NCBI GenBank assembly: GCA_963678705.1
Contig: OY783212.1
Span: 10,354,001-10,418,000 of the forward strand
DNA: 64,000 nt
From: Panorpa germanica
Taxonomy: Eukaryota; Arthropoda; Insecta; Mecoptera; Panorpidae
Direction: 5' to 3'
The notes below the pieces were generated by a model that made no database searches, was not told the origin of the DNA, and saw nothing but the letters and a program-made list of their open reading frames with translations. Made by a program: the position numbers and the translations under genes. This document shows positions 44,101 to 55,961 of the stretch, piece after piece. Numbering within the stretch: the first letter of the stretch is position 1; the number at the start of each line of letters is the position of its first letter.

Positions 44101-44873
44101 ACAAATACAAACTTAACAACATCACAAATTCTTATAATACAGAAATAACAGCAATTATGAAATTACTAGAAATAATACAAAAAACTGACAATAAAAATAT
44201 ATTAATCTTCACAGATTCTCGTAGTGTTTGTGTATCTTTAAATAACAATAAATTCAAAAACAATAATAATAACAAAATATGTTCAATTAAAGAATATCTT
44301 TTAAAAATGGAAAAAAATGATATCAATGTTAAACTTATTTGGATTCCTGGACATGTAGGCATAAAAGGAAACGAAATGGCTGACAAAATGGCCAAAGAAG
44401 CTTGTGTAGATGGGGAAATAATCGAAATAAATTGGTCAATAAATGATTCCAAAAAAATAATTAAAGAAAATTGTATGGCAGAATGGCAGAATATATATAA
44501 TGAGAAAAGTCAAAGTACTGGAAAATTTTTTTTTGCAGCGAATCAAAAAATTCCAACAACCACATGGTTTAATAAAAATCATTCACGGAGATATATTTCA
44601 ACAAATTGTCGAATGAAATCTGGGCATTCTAGATGTCCAGCTCATCTATACAAAATAAATATAAAAGACACACCAAATTGTAGATGTGGAGAAGAAGGGT
44701 CTTTGGACCATATAATTCTAGGGTGTCATCTTTTAACATCAAAAATTGATAGACTTTTAAATGATTTATGTAATGTAACACAGTTCCCAGTCAATATGTC
44801 CTGTTTAATGACAAGTGAAGCAACGGCGGAAATATTAACAAACTTTGTGATAGAAAATAATATAGAAGTGTAA
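41145..44873 (+). CDS. LINE ORF2: endonuclease, reverse transcriptase, RNase H
   Basis: 1242 residues. The N-terminal APE-type endonuclease (INFIQWNCRG, SETFL, LAGDFNA, LDLTLVS, GSDHYPIF) nicks the target. The central reverse transcriptase has FRPITLLSCMGK, FIDIEAAYDNV, GIPQGSILSPLLFN and the catalytic YADD. The RNase H domain shows WFTDGSFE, the NTEITAI glutamate, FTDSRSV and WIPGHVGIKGNEMADKMA, giving the D-E-D-D set. The C-terminus carries a CRCGEEGSLDHIILGC knuckle. All catalytic motifs are present in one uninterrupted frame. Confidence 0.95.
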   Translation: MINFIQWNCRGVRYIKEELQHMLQKHNIHICILSETFLTKNINFNIKGYFIEREDRIQNTNYNPHGGVAILIHKSIKYKRVMLNNPFNSVEIVGIILTHNETDVICILSIYAKPNHKLSNSNWSQIKQQIDVPVILAGDFNATNLAWDINCPGSQYEGNELLDFIENENLNIINDDKPTRVSNLSTRDSILDLTLVSMTLTQQITSWQVLADSLGSDHYPIFFCLNDYNKDRYRTSEYLTRRNFRKADWEKYSLEIESRISNLSTNGITSNPQDVENKYNQFRDVINNSADIHIPSTRLYNITPNKIKPSWWDTECNKMIAQRKLALTIFNKNMTMANYLNYKKHQAKTRRYFRARKKIEWQNFCENLNPNTTTNIVWNNIRKINNKSYSTKRISDNENLIEEFIKKKFPQNNNLNITTTTIVKDNFLDNNINKNEVKFALNHNKNSSTGFDRINYKMIQNLPDNAINHLTQIYNLSLNTADIPLDWKKHIVVPILKTGKDPNKEESFRPITLLSCMGKTMESIIKNRLEWYLEHHKRLPELQFAFRKTRSTQHNLNILNIDIQRTYSKNHYMIAAFIDIEAAYDNVNLKILKEKVENIGISSKISNWIINYFQNREITVRYNNKLTGPILCNHGIPQGSILSPLLFNIYTEKLTTLSDNNTTVLMYADDMVIYSMGHTQDIAQNRLQSKLRKLDILLKEIKLNISSEKSKIVIFTRHRINCSPKITIRNKNITVTSNTKFLGIFFDTKSTWAKEIAHIINKCQKGLNLMRCIAGYKWGAHPTTLIKIYKAIVRPHIDYSSTMICTANNSRLKKIEIIQNKCLRIILGAMVSTPIQILNYQTNIPPVNIRIQQISDSFFCKNRHNSCGPLNTRLSKLYVLYNKPYWTTHKKPALLTSFDRYNNLNLEVHNIIPFFKFPLEISMTTIHTEINLFKKNDSKEITYQKYMEYITKDDINWSIWFTDGSFEKNSKTGGIGIFNYNTDQQYKYKLNNITNSYNTEITAIMKLLEIIQKTDNKNILIFTDSRSVCVSLNNNKFKNNNNNKICSIKEYLLKMEKNDINVKLIWIPGHVGIKGNEMADKMAKEACVDGEIIEINWSINDSKKIIKENCMAEWQNIYNEKSQSTGKFFFAANQKIPTTTWFNKNHSRRYISTNCRMKSGHSRCPAHLYKINIKDTPNCRCGEEGSLDHIILGCHLLTSKIDRLLNDLCNVTQFPVNMSCLMTSEATAEILTNFVIENNIEV

Positions 44874-45061
44874 TTTAAGTTAAAATATTTTATTTAGTAT
44901 GTATTTAATTTTAAGTTTAATTTTTTAAAAGAATCAATTTGTTTTGTATTTATTAGAACAATTATAATTTATATGTAAATTTTTATATAATTTTACAAAT
45001 AAAAGCAATTGCAAGAAGGCTGAATAAGCCAAAGCCTAAATAAATAAAAAAAAAAAAAAAA

Positions 45062-45073
45062 ATTAAATTCATT
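45062..45073 (+). repeat. Target-site duplication of LINE, right copy
   Basis: Exact copy of the 12-bp sequence at 39293-39304. Confidence 0.92.
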
Positions 45074-47709
45074 GAACAAATATAAACAAGAACCTAGACG
45101 TTTTAAGTTTTCATTCAAACAGTTACTTTAATAAAAAAAATATACATTTCTGAATCTTTTTTTGTTTATTTTCTTTCATGGCAGGGAAGAGCAAATGCCC
45201 TCATTGCACCCACATACAGGTGCCTATGATCACACATATATTACGAAAAGGTGTCTATTATTCTTTCACCAATAACTTTTCTTAAGGTTTCACAAGACTT
45301 CAACAAATATTCAACAAGCAGTGGAAGGTCCTTCATTGTCTCCTCCAATGCCTTAAGAATTCATATCTGCTAAAAATTTCGCACCACTCTAATATTGCCT
45401 ACTCATCCTTATATAGATCACATTAGCAATCATTACTATGACCCAATCAACACTAACATTACATTCACTTTCAGAAATAAACACTAATTAGAAATTCTTG
45501 TATTTTTTGATTGGTGTTACGCAAATCAATATACCTTGTACTTTAAGTATACCTTGGTTTTTACAATTAATCTAATTAAAACACTTATTAATTTGTTATT
45601 TGCAAGAAGATGTGTGCGATGAATTGGCTTACGAAAAGACCCTGTGATATTGATTGATTTATATGCGGATCATATTATTGGATAGTAATAAAGAGCCTTC
45701 GGCCGTAACAGTGGAGGTCGTCGAAGCATCACTGCTATTTCAGCTACTGCCTTTCTGCAACATCTTGATTTTTTAAAAATTACTACCTAATCACAAAACG
45801 TAAATATTACCCCGACGATGACGTCAATAATAATATAATGATGATAATAATGTGTTATGAAACATTTACGTAACTTTGATGTAAATAAAACAGATATTTT
45901 ACGTTTAACTGTTTATGTAAACCATATTAAATTTAGTACAATATACATAACTGTATTTTGCGGTGGGTTATTTCCCCCTGTAGTATGTTTTAAATGACAT
46001 GATACTATTTATAATTTAAGTAATGTTTAATTTTTTCTTTATTTTATTATTATAATATTATTCCATTTAAGTCACCACAAATAATTGAAATAAGCAGTGG
46101 TTCTAAACCGGTGCTCTTTTCAAACTTGTTAAAAGGTGCCCAAAATCATAATATGCTTAACAAAATTTTAATAAGCACCAACATATGCTTGAATTTACTT
46201 TATTTTGCTTTAATATTTAGTATATTTTTAGAAAAAAATTTATTGATGTATTTGTAAAATTTAAAATTAATTTAGTCGACATTTCCAAACATGGTTACAA
46301 TCGTTGCAATGCATTCCGATTTTAGTAATTGTTACATTAAATCCGTAGTTGTCGCTGCATACCCCTTTTTCATGTTTCCCTTCTTTTTCACACTATATTC
46401 AACAAGGCTAGTGCGGATCTGTGGACGCTTACGATTGCATGTTTTTCTCTCACAATCATTACAACAAATTGAGACATTGAGTACAGCAGGCTGTACGCAT
46501 TTTTCTATAAATTACATAAATAAATTAATTAAACATAATAAATTTCTATAAATTATCTACTTATCTACAGCTTTAAATAGCATATATAGATTTCAAGCCA
46601 TACATTTCACAAATCTTCACTTGTGAAAGATTAAGAGCCACTGTTTTAATCAAACACTGCACTTGTATTTAATGACGAAAATCATGAAATCGCTGTAGAA
46701 ATCAAGGCCAGACCACAGTGTTACTTAACGGCATGCAATTCTTCCCAAGCACCATTAAAAGTAAACCACTGTTTCATCTTTGATCTTCACACCATACATC
46801 GACTCAGGTGACATCTTACCGCTGATTATGCAAGTTCCTTTGCCCTAACCATATTTATTCTATTAAACTTTACTTTTTTAAAAACAAATGTAACGGTAAT
46901 GTAATGAACATGATCGACAGGATAGAACAATACGTTGTTTATAATATTTATTACATTTTCTTTGATATTATGTTTGCATAACAGAGTTAAAAGTATTATA
47001 ATAGATGATATAAACTACTGAAAATAGTTATTATAAATAAGTCTCGGTATTTCGTAATCGTTCTATTGTTTAAAGCAAACAGTTTTGTTTCAGTCAGTTG
47101 AAGTTGAAATGAGGAATTACGAGATGTAAAATGTTCCAGTTAAAAGAACAATATCAATATTTAGTTTCATAAAGAGTGGTAAATTCGTGCAACACCTACA
47201 GATCACGTGCTAATTTATTTTAATATTTAATTTATTAAAATTCATATTTATTTAGCATGGGAATTGTTGAAAATGATAACTTTATATACTTTTAACGTGA
47301 TGAATGTGTTTCAAATGCAAATTAATTAAATGTTTATTGTTCCTATTATACTTGTATATATTATGTTTTGTATTCTTCTTTTATCGATTTATTCGATGAT
47401 TACAACAACTTCGCCTGAAAGTTTCAATCTGAGAAACTGATATAGTAACAGTTATATTGTTACTTGGGGTAGGGTTTGTGTAGTTTTAAAATCTGATCGT
47501 CAATCTGAACGAAGTGACGACACATTCATTTATTAACAAAATATTCAACTTTACATTGTCAAATCCGACAGCCGCTTTTAGGATCTGTAACTTCGCTTCT
47601 AAATTTGTGTTTTCTTCAAATTGTCCTGTAAATGGCCTAGTAAACTCAGAATGGTCTAGTAAATGTAGACTATGCTTAAAAGTGACCCTGGCATCGTGAG
47701 AAAATAATA
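45074..47709. other. Repeat-derived intergenic region
   Basis: No gene recognised. CAGTGGTTCTAAACCGGTG at 46095 looks like the tip of a hAT-type element, but I found no matching right end with duplication. A TTTAYRTAAA-motif cluster lies near 45880-45960. Confidence 0.4.
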
Positions 47710-47717
47710 TATAAATG

Positions 47718-47914
47718 CAGTGTCGTAGCTAGGTAACCAAATTTTAGAAAATATTAAACGGTAACTCTCTGACCGACAGTACTACCTTAAAGTCGTGTTG
47801 CAACCTATATTATTTACATTCCAAAGGTGAGAGAATTTTTAGCTAGTACAATATGAGGTTTGCTGGTCTTGAGGGTGCCCAGCACCGACTGGCCCATACC
47901 TAGCTACGCCAGTG
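47718..47914. mobile_element. hAT-type MITE with exact 8-bp duplication
   Basis: 197 bases between CAGTGTCGTAGCTAGG and CCTAGCTACGCCAGTG, inverted tips of the common CAGTGGCGTAGCTAGG type. Flanked by the perfect 8-bp duplication TATAAATG at 47710-47717 and 47915-47922. Confidence 0.85.
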
Positions 47915-47922
47915 TATAAATG

Positions 47923-48477
47923 TACAAATAACATTAACAACTAAACTTACAATAACAACATAAAATCAGTTATTAGTTTCACAAATTCTTTTGTAACTCT
48001 CTTTTTGTAGCTCTGCAAAACCTACTGTACTCTTTATTACATTACTGTGGCTCAGCTTCTATTGATTCTAATACGGTAACTTCTCTTGTAATTGCATTTA
48101 AAAAACAATGTGTTGCAGCATTTAGCTGTGGGCTTCACGCTTTGCATCCTCTAGCTTATAAAAACACATCATAAATTATTTATACCACTGCAATTGATAA
48201 ACGTCATTGCTAAATCAAGATGAGTTATGATTGTGTCATTAAAAACGGACGCACATTATTTACATTAGACTCGTGAATCAATTCAAAATATTTTAATGGG
48301 GGCGGATTTTTCTATTCTATTTATGTCAGGTGGAGCTCATTTGATCTTATGATGTTAATTCATAGCTTGTGGACATCAAGTATGAAGTAACGCTTTCATT
48401 AAATGAAGTGGATGCATATACAGTAGATTCACATTGAATATTCTTTTGTTTATATTGATATTATTAATATATGCACA
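47923..48477. other. Spacer, nothing recognised
   Basis: Short non-coding interval between two hAT-type MITEs. Confidence 0.4.
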
Positions 48478-48485
48478 CTGATATA

Positions 48486-48658
48486 CAGAGATGTGCACAA
48501 ATAATTTTCAAAAGTATTTAAATCAAAATAGACGAGGCTCCTAAAGGAGTTTCGTTTGCAAACAGTTTACGGTCTGCATATTTTGGGAAGAAACTCGTCT
48601 GGGAGCCTGGTCTATTTTATATTTGAATACATTTGAAAACTGTTTGTGCACATCTCTG
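48486..48658. mobile_element. Palindromic hAT-type MITE with exact 8-bp duplication
   Basis: 173 bases, nearly a perfect hairpin: CAGAGATGTGCACAAA at the left tip and its exact complement at the right, with inverted arms that include AGACGAGGCTCC. The flanking duplication CTGATATA is identical at 48478-48485 and 48659-48666. Confidence 0.92.
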
Positions 48659-48666
48659 CTGATATA

Positions 48667-50769
48667 CAACCTACGTGCGTTTTACAAATTTTATATACAT
48701 ATTTTCAATTAGGGTCGACTCAAGTGGCAGGCCAAGTGAGCCATAGCCCGGGTTCCATTTTATGGGTGCACCAAATTCAAAAATTATATCAGTTGTGTTA
48801 TTTTTACATACTTTTTGGAGACCAAAAACCACAATGGCTACCATACAAAAAATGTTCGGAGCGGCACTGATTACTTGAATTAGTTATCACCGCCGCCCCC
48901 TTAACTCTTTCAATTAGTGATTTTTTCATTACATTTTTCATTTAAAAATATCACAAATTTATAATGCCTTCAAAACAAAGTGATCCATTCGAAGTAGCGA
49001 CATCCAGCGGGTAGGTAGAGGAGATAGGGAGATAGAGAACCTCCTGAAAAAATAAAAAGGTATGTGTTCAATTATCATATGCCAGGGTGCACAGTTATCA
49101 GAATGCCGTGGTATTCAAACTGCTGGACAACTAAGAACTAACTCGAAGACTTAAGAAGAGGAACTTATGAGAAATATTATAAAAACAAAAACAACAAGGC
49201 CTCTATTTTGTAACTTTTTAAGAGCGGCCTTTACTCAAAACCCGAACTGGCGTTCAAGCGAACAGCTGGCGTTAAATAAGTTGATAAGTAGGTCTGATAT
49301 CTCAAGCCTAATTAAATGTCAATGGACAATACTTAAAATGATATGTGACGTGCGTTAGTTTTTCAATTATCTCTGGTTGGTATATAGCAGTTGTAGTTAT
49401 ATAAATAAATTAGAAAAGAAATTAACAATTTCGTATAACACGTCAGTAGCACAATATGAAGTGTAAATAGGCTGAATCACTTGAACTATTCAAGATGCAT
49501 TTTGCAGCTGACAGCTAATGTGTAGTGTGAGCTATCGATCCAGGAACTTTTCTTGAAAACAATATTAATTATTATAACATATTAGTTAATTTGCCTATAG
49601 AAAGTGTTGTTTGGTATTACAAGAGCCATTGATCGTGTTAATCGAGATTGAATACCATCAATAACAAATGCCCTAAAGTGGTCTGGTATGTCATGGCAGG
49701 GATTCTCAATCGGTGGTTGCTATATTTGTATTATACCTATTGACAATTCTTTTCATTTAAATCATATTTAATTTATTCTATCTATTACATATTGAAAGTA
49801 ACATTTTTTGCATTGCGCTCCGTTGTCGTTTTTGGCGCTCCCTTAAGTATTCATAAGTAACATAACAAAAATTAAAATATGTAAATTTGGCGCCCCTATA
49901 AAATAGTACTTATACCGCCACTGTGTTTACGTGTTCTACCTTAATATAATGTGAGACTATAATATTTTCTTTCAGCATGAATTTACGTTTTACGACGTTA
50001 ATAAAGCTTTTTATGCATGATTATTTAAAAATACATATTAAAGTTATATATTAGTAAACAATATATCATATTCTTTACATTTATTTAATGGAAATTTAAT
50101 AAAATTATGTTAAACTATAATAAATAATAAAACGCCATGTTAGATAAAAAATATTTCGTTAAATAATACATGAGTTTACGTTTAGTGTTTGGAGGACCAA
50201 ATTTTTAAAATTTTCCTGTTCATATTTAAGTATTATGATTCAATATAATCAACTAAAATTAGATCTAATTAAACATTACAGCATTTTCCCATTCAGAATT
50301 GAAGAGTTACAAAATGCGTAGTCCTTTCTTTATAATTATTTTCATTCTTTATGATAGAAGTATAATTGAAGCATATAATTTACCACATAATCGTAATAAA
50401 GTTATAACCATCACATTTTATAGGTTATGTTTTACTGCATGTACATCAGAGTATTATGCAAGTGCGAGGTGCAATATACAATGCATAGAACTCAAAATTG
50501 AACAAGTACATCAGTAAAACAAGGCTGGGATGCGTCTTGCGTAAGCAGAAATATGCACCCATTCTAAAACATCTTGAATCAGTGACTCTTATTACTACAT
50601 TAGAATTTGTTATGATGGTTTGATTGGCTTCCTAAACCCATTGACATATATTGACGTTTCGTATAAGAATGCCTCACATAAGTAAATATCGATTTTCTAT
50701 AAGGACAATGCCTTCTTGTTGCAACGAGCTAGTGAACTCAATTTTTAGGGATGATAATGATATCAATTG
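48667..50769. other. Repeat-derived region including a possible hAT fragment
   Basis: No host gene seen. At 49697-49923 a sequence begins CAGGGATTCTCAATCGG and ends CCGCCACTG, both hAT-like tips, but the flanking octamers do not match, so it may be two joined fragments. GC-rich remnants lie near 48720-48900. Confidence 0.35.
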
Positions 50770-51064
50770 TGGATTTTATTTTATTAAATATCTAAATGTT
50801 GAGGGAGATATAGCAATTACAAATTTGAATTGTAGTTTTAGCGCTAGAGATGTCGACATATTTATGACGTAACATGTCGTACTATTAAGGGATAGGGCAG
50901 TTATTTGTTATACGTATAAGAGAATAATTAAAGCGGAAAAATGACTATATTAATTGTTAAAATCGCTTAAAATTTATCGAGTTATTAAAAAATAATTGGA
51001 CATTTGAAGTCCTAGTAGTCAACATTATCAATATATTGCACAGTTTTATAGAAATTAAGACATA
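50770..51064 (-). mobile_element. MITE family 1, old deleted copy
   Basis: Reverse-orientation, strongly diverged copy. ATTAAATATCTAAATGTTGA, GAATTGTAGTTTTAGCGC and TTTTATAGAAATTAAGACAT match the complement of the copies at 28130 and 36967, but about half the length is missing. Confidence 0.75.
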
Positions 51065-53455
51065 CTTCACAAGTCCATAGCTGCACCTGCACCATTGAAA
51101 ATACTCCACTGCATGTTGTACTACATTTAATCCAAATGAATTGCAAGGTCAAGTTTTGGAAACCTGCACGAATTCTTGATTCTTTTAAAGGGCAAACTAT
51201 AAAATTGTTAAAGGTGAACTTGTCTTCGAATGAAATGACAAAGAGTATATACATATTTCTATATAAGAACATGGCAACTGAACCATTTTAATGTCTTGAT
51301 CTTGTAAGAATAATCAAGCAAAAAACTTTATAAACTTATTGTGGTACCCAAAATATCATATACGAGTATGTAATATCAAATAAATCTCATTATCAAAAAA
51401 AAAACATAAACAATGAGAATAAATTGTTCATGACAAGACTGGGTCAGTTTTCACTTGTTGTGTGTGTTGACCATATAATGACCTTTACATTTTTAATTAA
51501 TTAAAACATTGTTCGGCGGTCAAATCTGGTGTATGAATGAATTAATTTCTGTTATTTAATTAATTAATACATTATGTAATAACTACTCACTAGCACAAGT
51601 ATTTTTCTTAGGTTTGCTCTACTTGTGAAAGATAAGGCTTTCTCACACTCGTATTGACTACTTGCTTCATCCGATTATTTTCAGTAGAGTGTAGTTGCAT
51701 TAGTACATTGTATCATGATAGAAAGATAGTATTTTAGTGTTTATCAATACACCACTGTTGTGAAATAATTCTCAGTTTATACGCCAGGGTTCATTTTATA
51801 GTTCATACGTATGTTGATCAAAGTGTCGCGTTTTTATACGAGTTTTGCAGGAATCCGAGCAAGGCTGGGAAATATACACCTTAGCAAACAATCACCAAAA
51901 AAACTGACCACAAACTCTTTAAACGTTTAAGTTACATAACACTGCAGTGTGCTGCAAATTTTAATTTCATCTCACATCAAACCTGAAAACAGAATTGTGA
52001 TAAAATTTAGTATACTCATAGTAATATAGATAAACTTTAAGTTATTTTTGGTCAGTTTGGACTATGTTTTACAAAGTAATAATTAGCAGAACTTCTTACA
52101 CTAATGTCATTTAAATGTACGAAAAATATTTTTTTAATTTTATTTTTTAACGTGGAATTCTATCACCGACGACCTCATACTATGTTAGTAGTTTTTGTGG
52201 TATCTTAACCTCATATATGTGGGCTACACAATCATAACAAATATCGAACTGGTCAAACTCATAATATATTAGTATGATTTTCGTGTTTATCAGTATACAT
52301 CTAATCTGTTCTTAGCGAGATGACACTATGTATTCTTTTTCCTCCGTCTTTAATGATGCAACACCGTATAATTATCGTACAAACAAATCCGTAGCAATAA
52401 AAAAGTAGAACAACTTACTACATTGATCAGCGCGGCGGTGCACATAGGTTAAAATTCCCCCACGTTGTATAATCGATTTATACAGTCGACTCGTACTTCA
52501 CCAAAACTTTCAATTTACACTGATGGATAAAAACGTATAACGTGTAATCAATTTCTTATTTATAAGAAAATAATTATAGTCCAAATGATCTATAACAAAC
52601 ATAAAAATAAACTTTAAACAGCTACCAATATATAAGAGATAATATATGCTAATAATTCATAAAGAATAATTGAAATTTTATAGGTTTCAGTGATGAGATA
52701 TGAGAATAAATTTCAAGACATATTATTAAGACGTAGTATACCTGGACTATGTGGTAAAGATCAATATCAATTTAAATCGCTGATAAACCGCAAGCATTGC
52801 AAGTCCATACTAACAAGGTGCTGTAATTTATGTGTAGTCGACTTGTCAATTTCAATGTAATTCACATTAAACAATTGATGGAAAGTAACAAGCCGAACTA
52901 TAAATCATTATGGTCTTTGTTGTTAGTAATATTTACCTCACATCTCGTTAAACGTAGTTATGTGTATTTATGGTTAATTGAATATAAGAAGTTGCATTTA
53001 TGTAAAAAATCTATTATTATCTAAAAATCTATTTTTCTTTCATATTAATAGAACCATTACCCATTCTTTTTGATTAGGAAAATCATACAAAGACCTTTTT
53101 ATAGATTAAAAGAGTCATAAATTAAAATTTGTATTCTCTTTACGCTAGAATTAAAAAATAAAATGATTTAAGGTAAAAATTAAACCTTATTAGATTAAAT
53201 ATTACTAGATTTCGTATAAGTAAGATGATACTTGTATTTAAGGTAATGTCATGTCATGTGTTTAGCAGAATATTTGCAATTCTTAAGAATTATTTGTTAT
53301 TATTGCTAACCTTTGATTTATTTTTGTCTTAAAAGAAGTAGGCAATGACTACAATTAGTAATGTAAAACAAGAAACATTATATAAAAGTTTTATGTAATA
53401 AACCATTTTATTTATTATATTTTTTTCTAATTTTATATAATTTTTTTTAAATAAA
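51065..53455. other. Intergenic region, nothing recognised
   Basis: AT-rich sequence without coding character or clear element boundaries. Confidence 0.4.
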
Positions 53456-53457
53456 TA

Positions 53458-54139
53458 GCACATGGGCTGAAAAGTCCCGGGCCTAACACATAGATGGCGC
53501 TAGTTTTATTGCAGTCACCTTTTTTCAGTTAATACTAACCTTCAAAAGACAGCTGTTAAAATTTCATGATATTCTATTCAGTAGTTTGTGAGTTATTGTG
53601 CTATGAGTGACGCTCCTTTTGTTATTTTCAAAACAATGGATCAAAAATAATTTATTGTTTTAATTTTACACTGCTTCTTGATGGGAAAAAATACCGTTCA
53701 AGCGAAGCAATGGCTTGATAAGTGTTATGGGGACTACGCTCGAAAAGAAAAAAAAGAAAAAAATGTTGTTTCATCAAGACAACGCACCGTGTCACAAGTC
53801 AATCAAAACAATGGCAAAACTACATGAATTGAACTTCGAATTGCTCCCACATCCACCGTATTCGCCAGATTTGGCTCCCAGCGACTACTGCCTGTTCGCA
53901 GACCTGAAAAAAATGCTCGCCGGTAAGAAATTTCGCACGAATGAAGAGGTTATCGCTGAAACTGAGGCCTATTTTGAGGCAAAAGATAAATCGTTCTACA
54001 AAAGTGGTATTGAAATGTTGGAGCGGCGCTGGAATGATTGCGTTGCTCTTGATGGAGATTACGTTGATGAATAAAGCTAATTTTGAACCAAAAAAACTGT
54101 GTTTTCTTTGTTAGGCCCGGGACTTTTCAGCACATGTGT
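53458..54139 (+). mobile_element. Internally deleted mariner
   Basis: 682 bases flanked by TA on both sides. The inverted tips share CTGAAAAGTCCCGGGCCTAAC. A full mariner is about 1.3 kb; the N-terminal half of the transposase is missing here, so the copy is non-autonomous. Confidence 0.93.
53715..54074 (+). pseudogene. C-terminal part of mariner transposase
   Basis: 119-codon frame. From FHQDNAPCHKS onward it is the mariner catalytic C-terminus, with YSPDLAPSDYCLF giving the third aspartate of the DD34D triad. It ends ALDGDYVDE and stop. The first catalytic aspartate and the DNA-binding domain are deleted; the first residues after the ATG derive from an A-rich tract at the deletion junction. 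Confidence 0.88.
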
Positions 54140-54141
54140 TA

Positions 54142-55178
54142 AAACAGAAATGTAACATAATATTTAATTGTAAAAATTCTGATGTAAAATATATGAAAAA
54201 TTTCTATAAACATTTTTGTGTAACTATTATATTTCTTACATAAAATAGTGCGTGTACAAACTTACTTTTATTCATAATTGTCTTTCACGTAGTTTATGTA
54301 ATTGAAATCATCCAAGATTATAAATTAGTACTCCGCTTAATGTAGTAATTTCTTAAACATGATTAATATTTCGGTTCCAAATGATATAATAATGGCGTTC
54401 TTGACACAATAACGCTCTTCAACAAGAGCTAACATTGTATTTAATAACAATATAACTAATTACATAGATTTCACAAGAATCGTTGTTATAAAATTAATAC
54501 CATTAACTTCTGCTTGTATTCAATTTATATCCATGATGAAATAAATAGAGCAATTTTAGTACTAAATGCAATAACTAATTGCCAATATAATAACCTATAA
54601 TTTTCATGTATTTCTTCTTGTTTCAGATTGATGGGCTCAGATGGGCCAATGGTATTGAACTGGCACTTGTACAATTACTGAATGTATTGTTGCAGGCTGT
54701 AATGAATTGATGTTATGCTCATTATGTTCAAAATGTACATGGTGGATACAACTATAACTGATGTACAAATTTATCCGTAGTCATTGGCAGAGATATTCAC
54801 CGAATAATTAATGTAATAATGTATGAGAATATAATTCTCTTGAAACATTGTATCCATCCCATATATAACTTTAAGCATGATCTCAGACTCAATGCATTCT
54901 TACTTTTTATATTTACGTCATGAAATATGGATGTATGGAAATAACTGCTCCTAATAACGATTCTCGAATTGTTTTTAATCACATACAGAATCACAAACAA
55001 ATAGAGTGCACCGGTAACTGTAGTTGCACATGAAAATGAGCTAAGAATCTTTCAAGTCAATAATCATTATTACTCGAACATTAACGTAATATTTAAGTAG
55101 AGCAATGGAATCCTCAACCTAAAGCCCACTTACTATTAGTTAATGATGAAGACGTGAAGCCCACAAACTTATATATAA
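54142..55178. other. Intergenic region, nothing recognised
   Basis: AT-rich, non-coding, with a TTTAYRTAAA-type motif group near 54180-54250. Confidence 0.4.
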
Positions 55179-55532
55179 TCTTAATATATATAAATTACGT
55201 GTCACTGTGTTGTCCGCTATGGACTCCTAAACTACTTAACCGATTTTAATGAAATTTGTACACCGTGTGCAGTTTGACGCAACTTGAAAGATAGGATAGC
55301 TTACATCTCAATTTATTTATCTTATTGCTAATTATTTGTCTATTAATTATCTGTATATGACATACGACATCGGGCGACGATGATGGCGACATCTGTTGAC
55401 TAGATTGAGTAAATATTCTGTTGAGTAAATCGAAATCTGTTGACTAGATTGAGTAAATATTCAATAGATGGCGCTATGTAATGTAATATGACAAAAACGT
55501 TAGTCACAGCAACGCGTGGCCGGGACAGCTAG
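55179..55532 (+). mobile_element. Short non-autonomous Helitron
   Basis: 354 bases starting TC (preceded by A) and ending CTAG (followed by T), as required for Helitron insertion between A and T. The 5' part contains CTATGGACTCCTAAACTA and CCGATTTTAATGAAATTTG. The 3' part, CAACGCGTGGCCGGGACAG before CTAG, resembles common insect Helitron ends. Inside is a direct repeat of ATCTGTTGACTAGATTGAG. No Rep/helicase coding. Confidence 0.75.
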
Positions 55533-55699
55533 TGATATATATAATATGAGAGTACTTTGCACTATTTAGAAAACCTTGTACTTAATTTTCCAAATTATGA
55601 GGATTATCTTTAATGTTTTAATTGTTTCTAAAACTGTTTCAGCCTATGAATTTTGTTTCTAATATTTACATATGTTTTACGGTTGGATATATAATAACT

Positions 55700-55954
55700 A
55701 CCCAGTAAACAATTTGGTGAAGTGCCCTATTTAGTGACGTTTCTATCACTATTTCACTTCAATTATAGTTCGCATCAACTTTATCTTCATTTGTATTCCG
55801 ACAGGTGGAGTGGTTCCGTCATCTGTAGCCGATAAAGTAGACATTTTATATGAAAAAATGTGAGAAACTGAACTATAAATGAACTCTTTTATGACAAAAA
55901 ATCATGACGCATCTTCAATATGATGTCAAAGTGACTCCAAAATGTTTACTGGGT
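55700..55954. mobile_element. MITE with 7-bp duplication
   Basis: 255 bases between ACCCAGTAAACAATTTGG and its near complement ending TGTTTACTGGGT. A 7-bp AATAACT is repeated exactly on both sides (55693-55699 and 55955-55961). No coding capacity; superfamily uncertain. Confidence 0.8.
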
Positions 55955-55961
55955 AATAACT

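Larger units (their letters stand above)
39305..45061 (+). mobile_element. Structurally complete non-LTR retrotransposon (LINE)
   Basis: 5757-base element from CAGTTTACATCGAG (a TCAGT initiator-like start) through two open ORFs to an A-rich tail at about 45041-45061, bounded by a perfect 12-bp duplication. The RNase H domain in ORF2 and three-knuckle ORF1 fit the I group (I/Loa/Outcast); a pure poly(A) tail is less typical of I itself, so the clade is tentative. Two intact ORFs and an exact duplication indicate a young, possibly active copy. Confidence 0.93.

Noticed and set aside
41840-44452. Minus-strand ORFs inside LINE ORF2
   Set aside because: Shadows of the AT-rich sense frame; no motifs.
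46095-46772. hAT element from CAGTGGTTCTAAACCGG to AAACCACTG
   Set aside because: The candidate right end lacks a matching 8-bp duplication and the inner tips diverge after nine bases.
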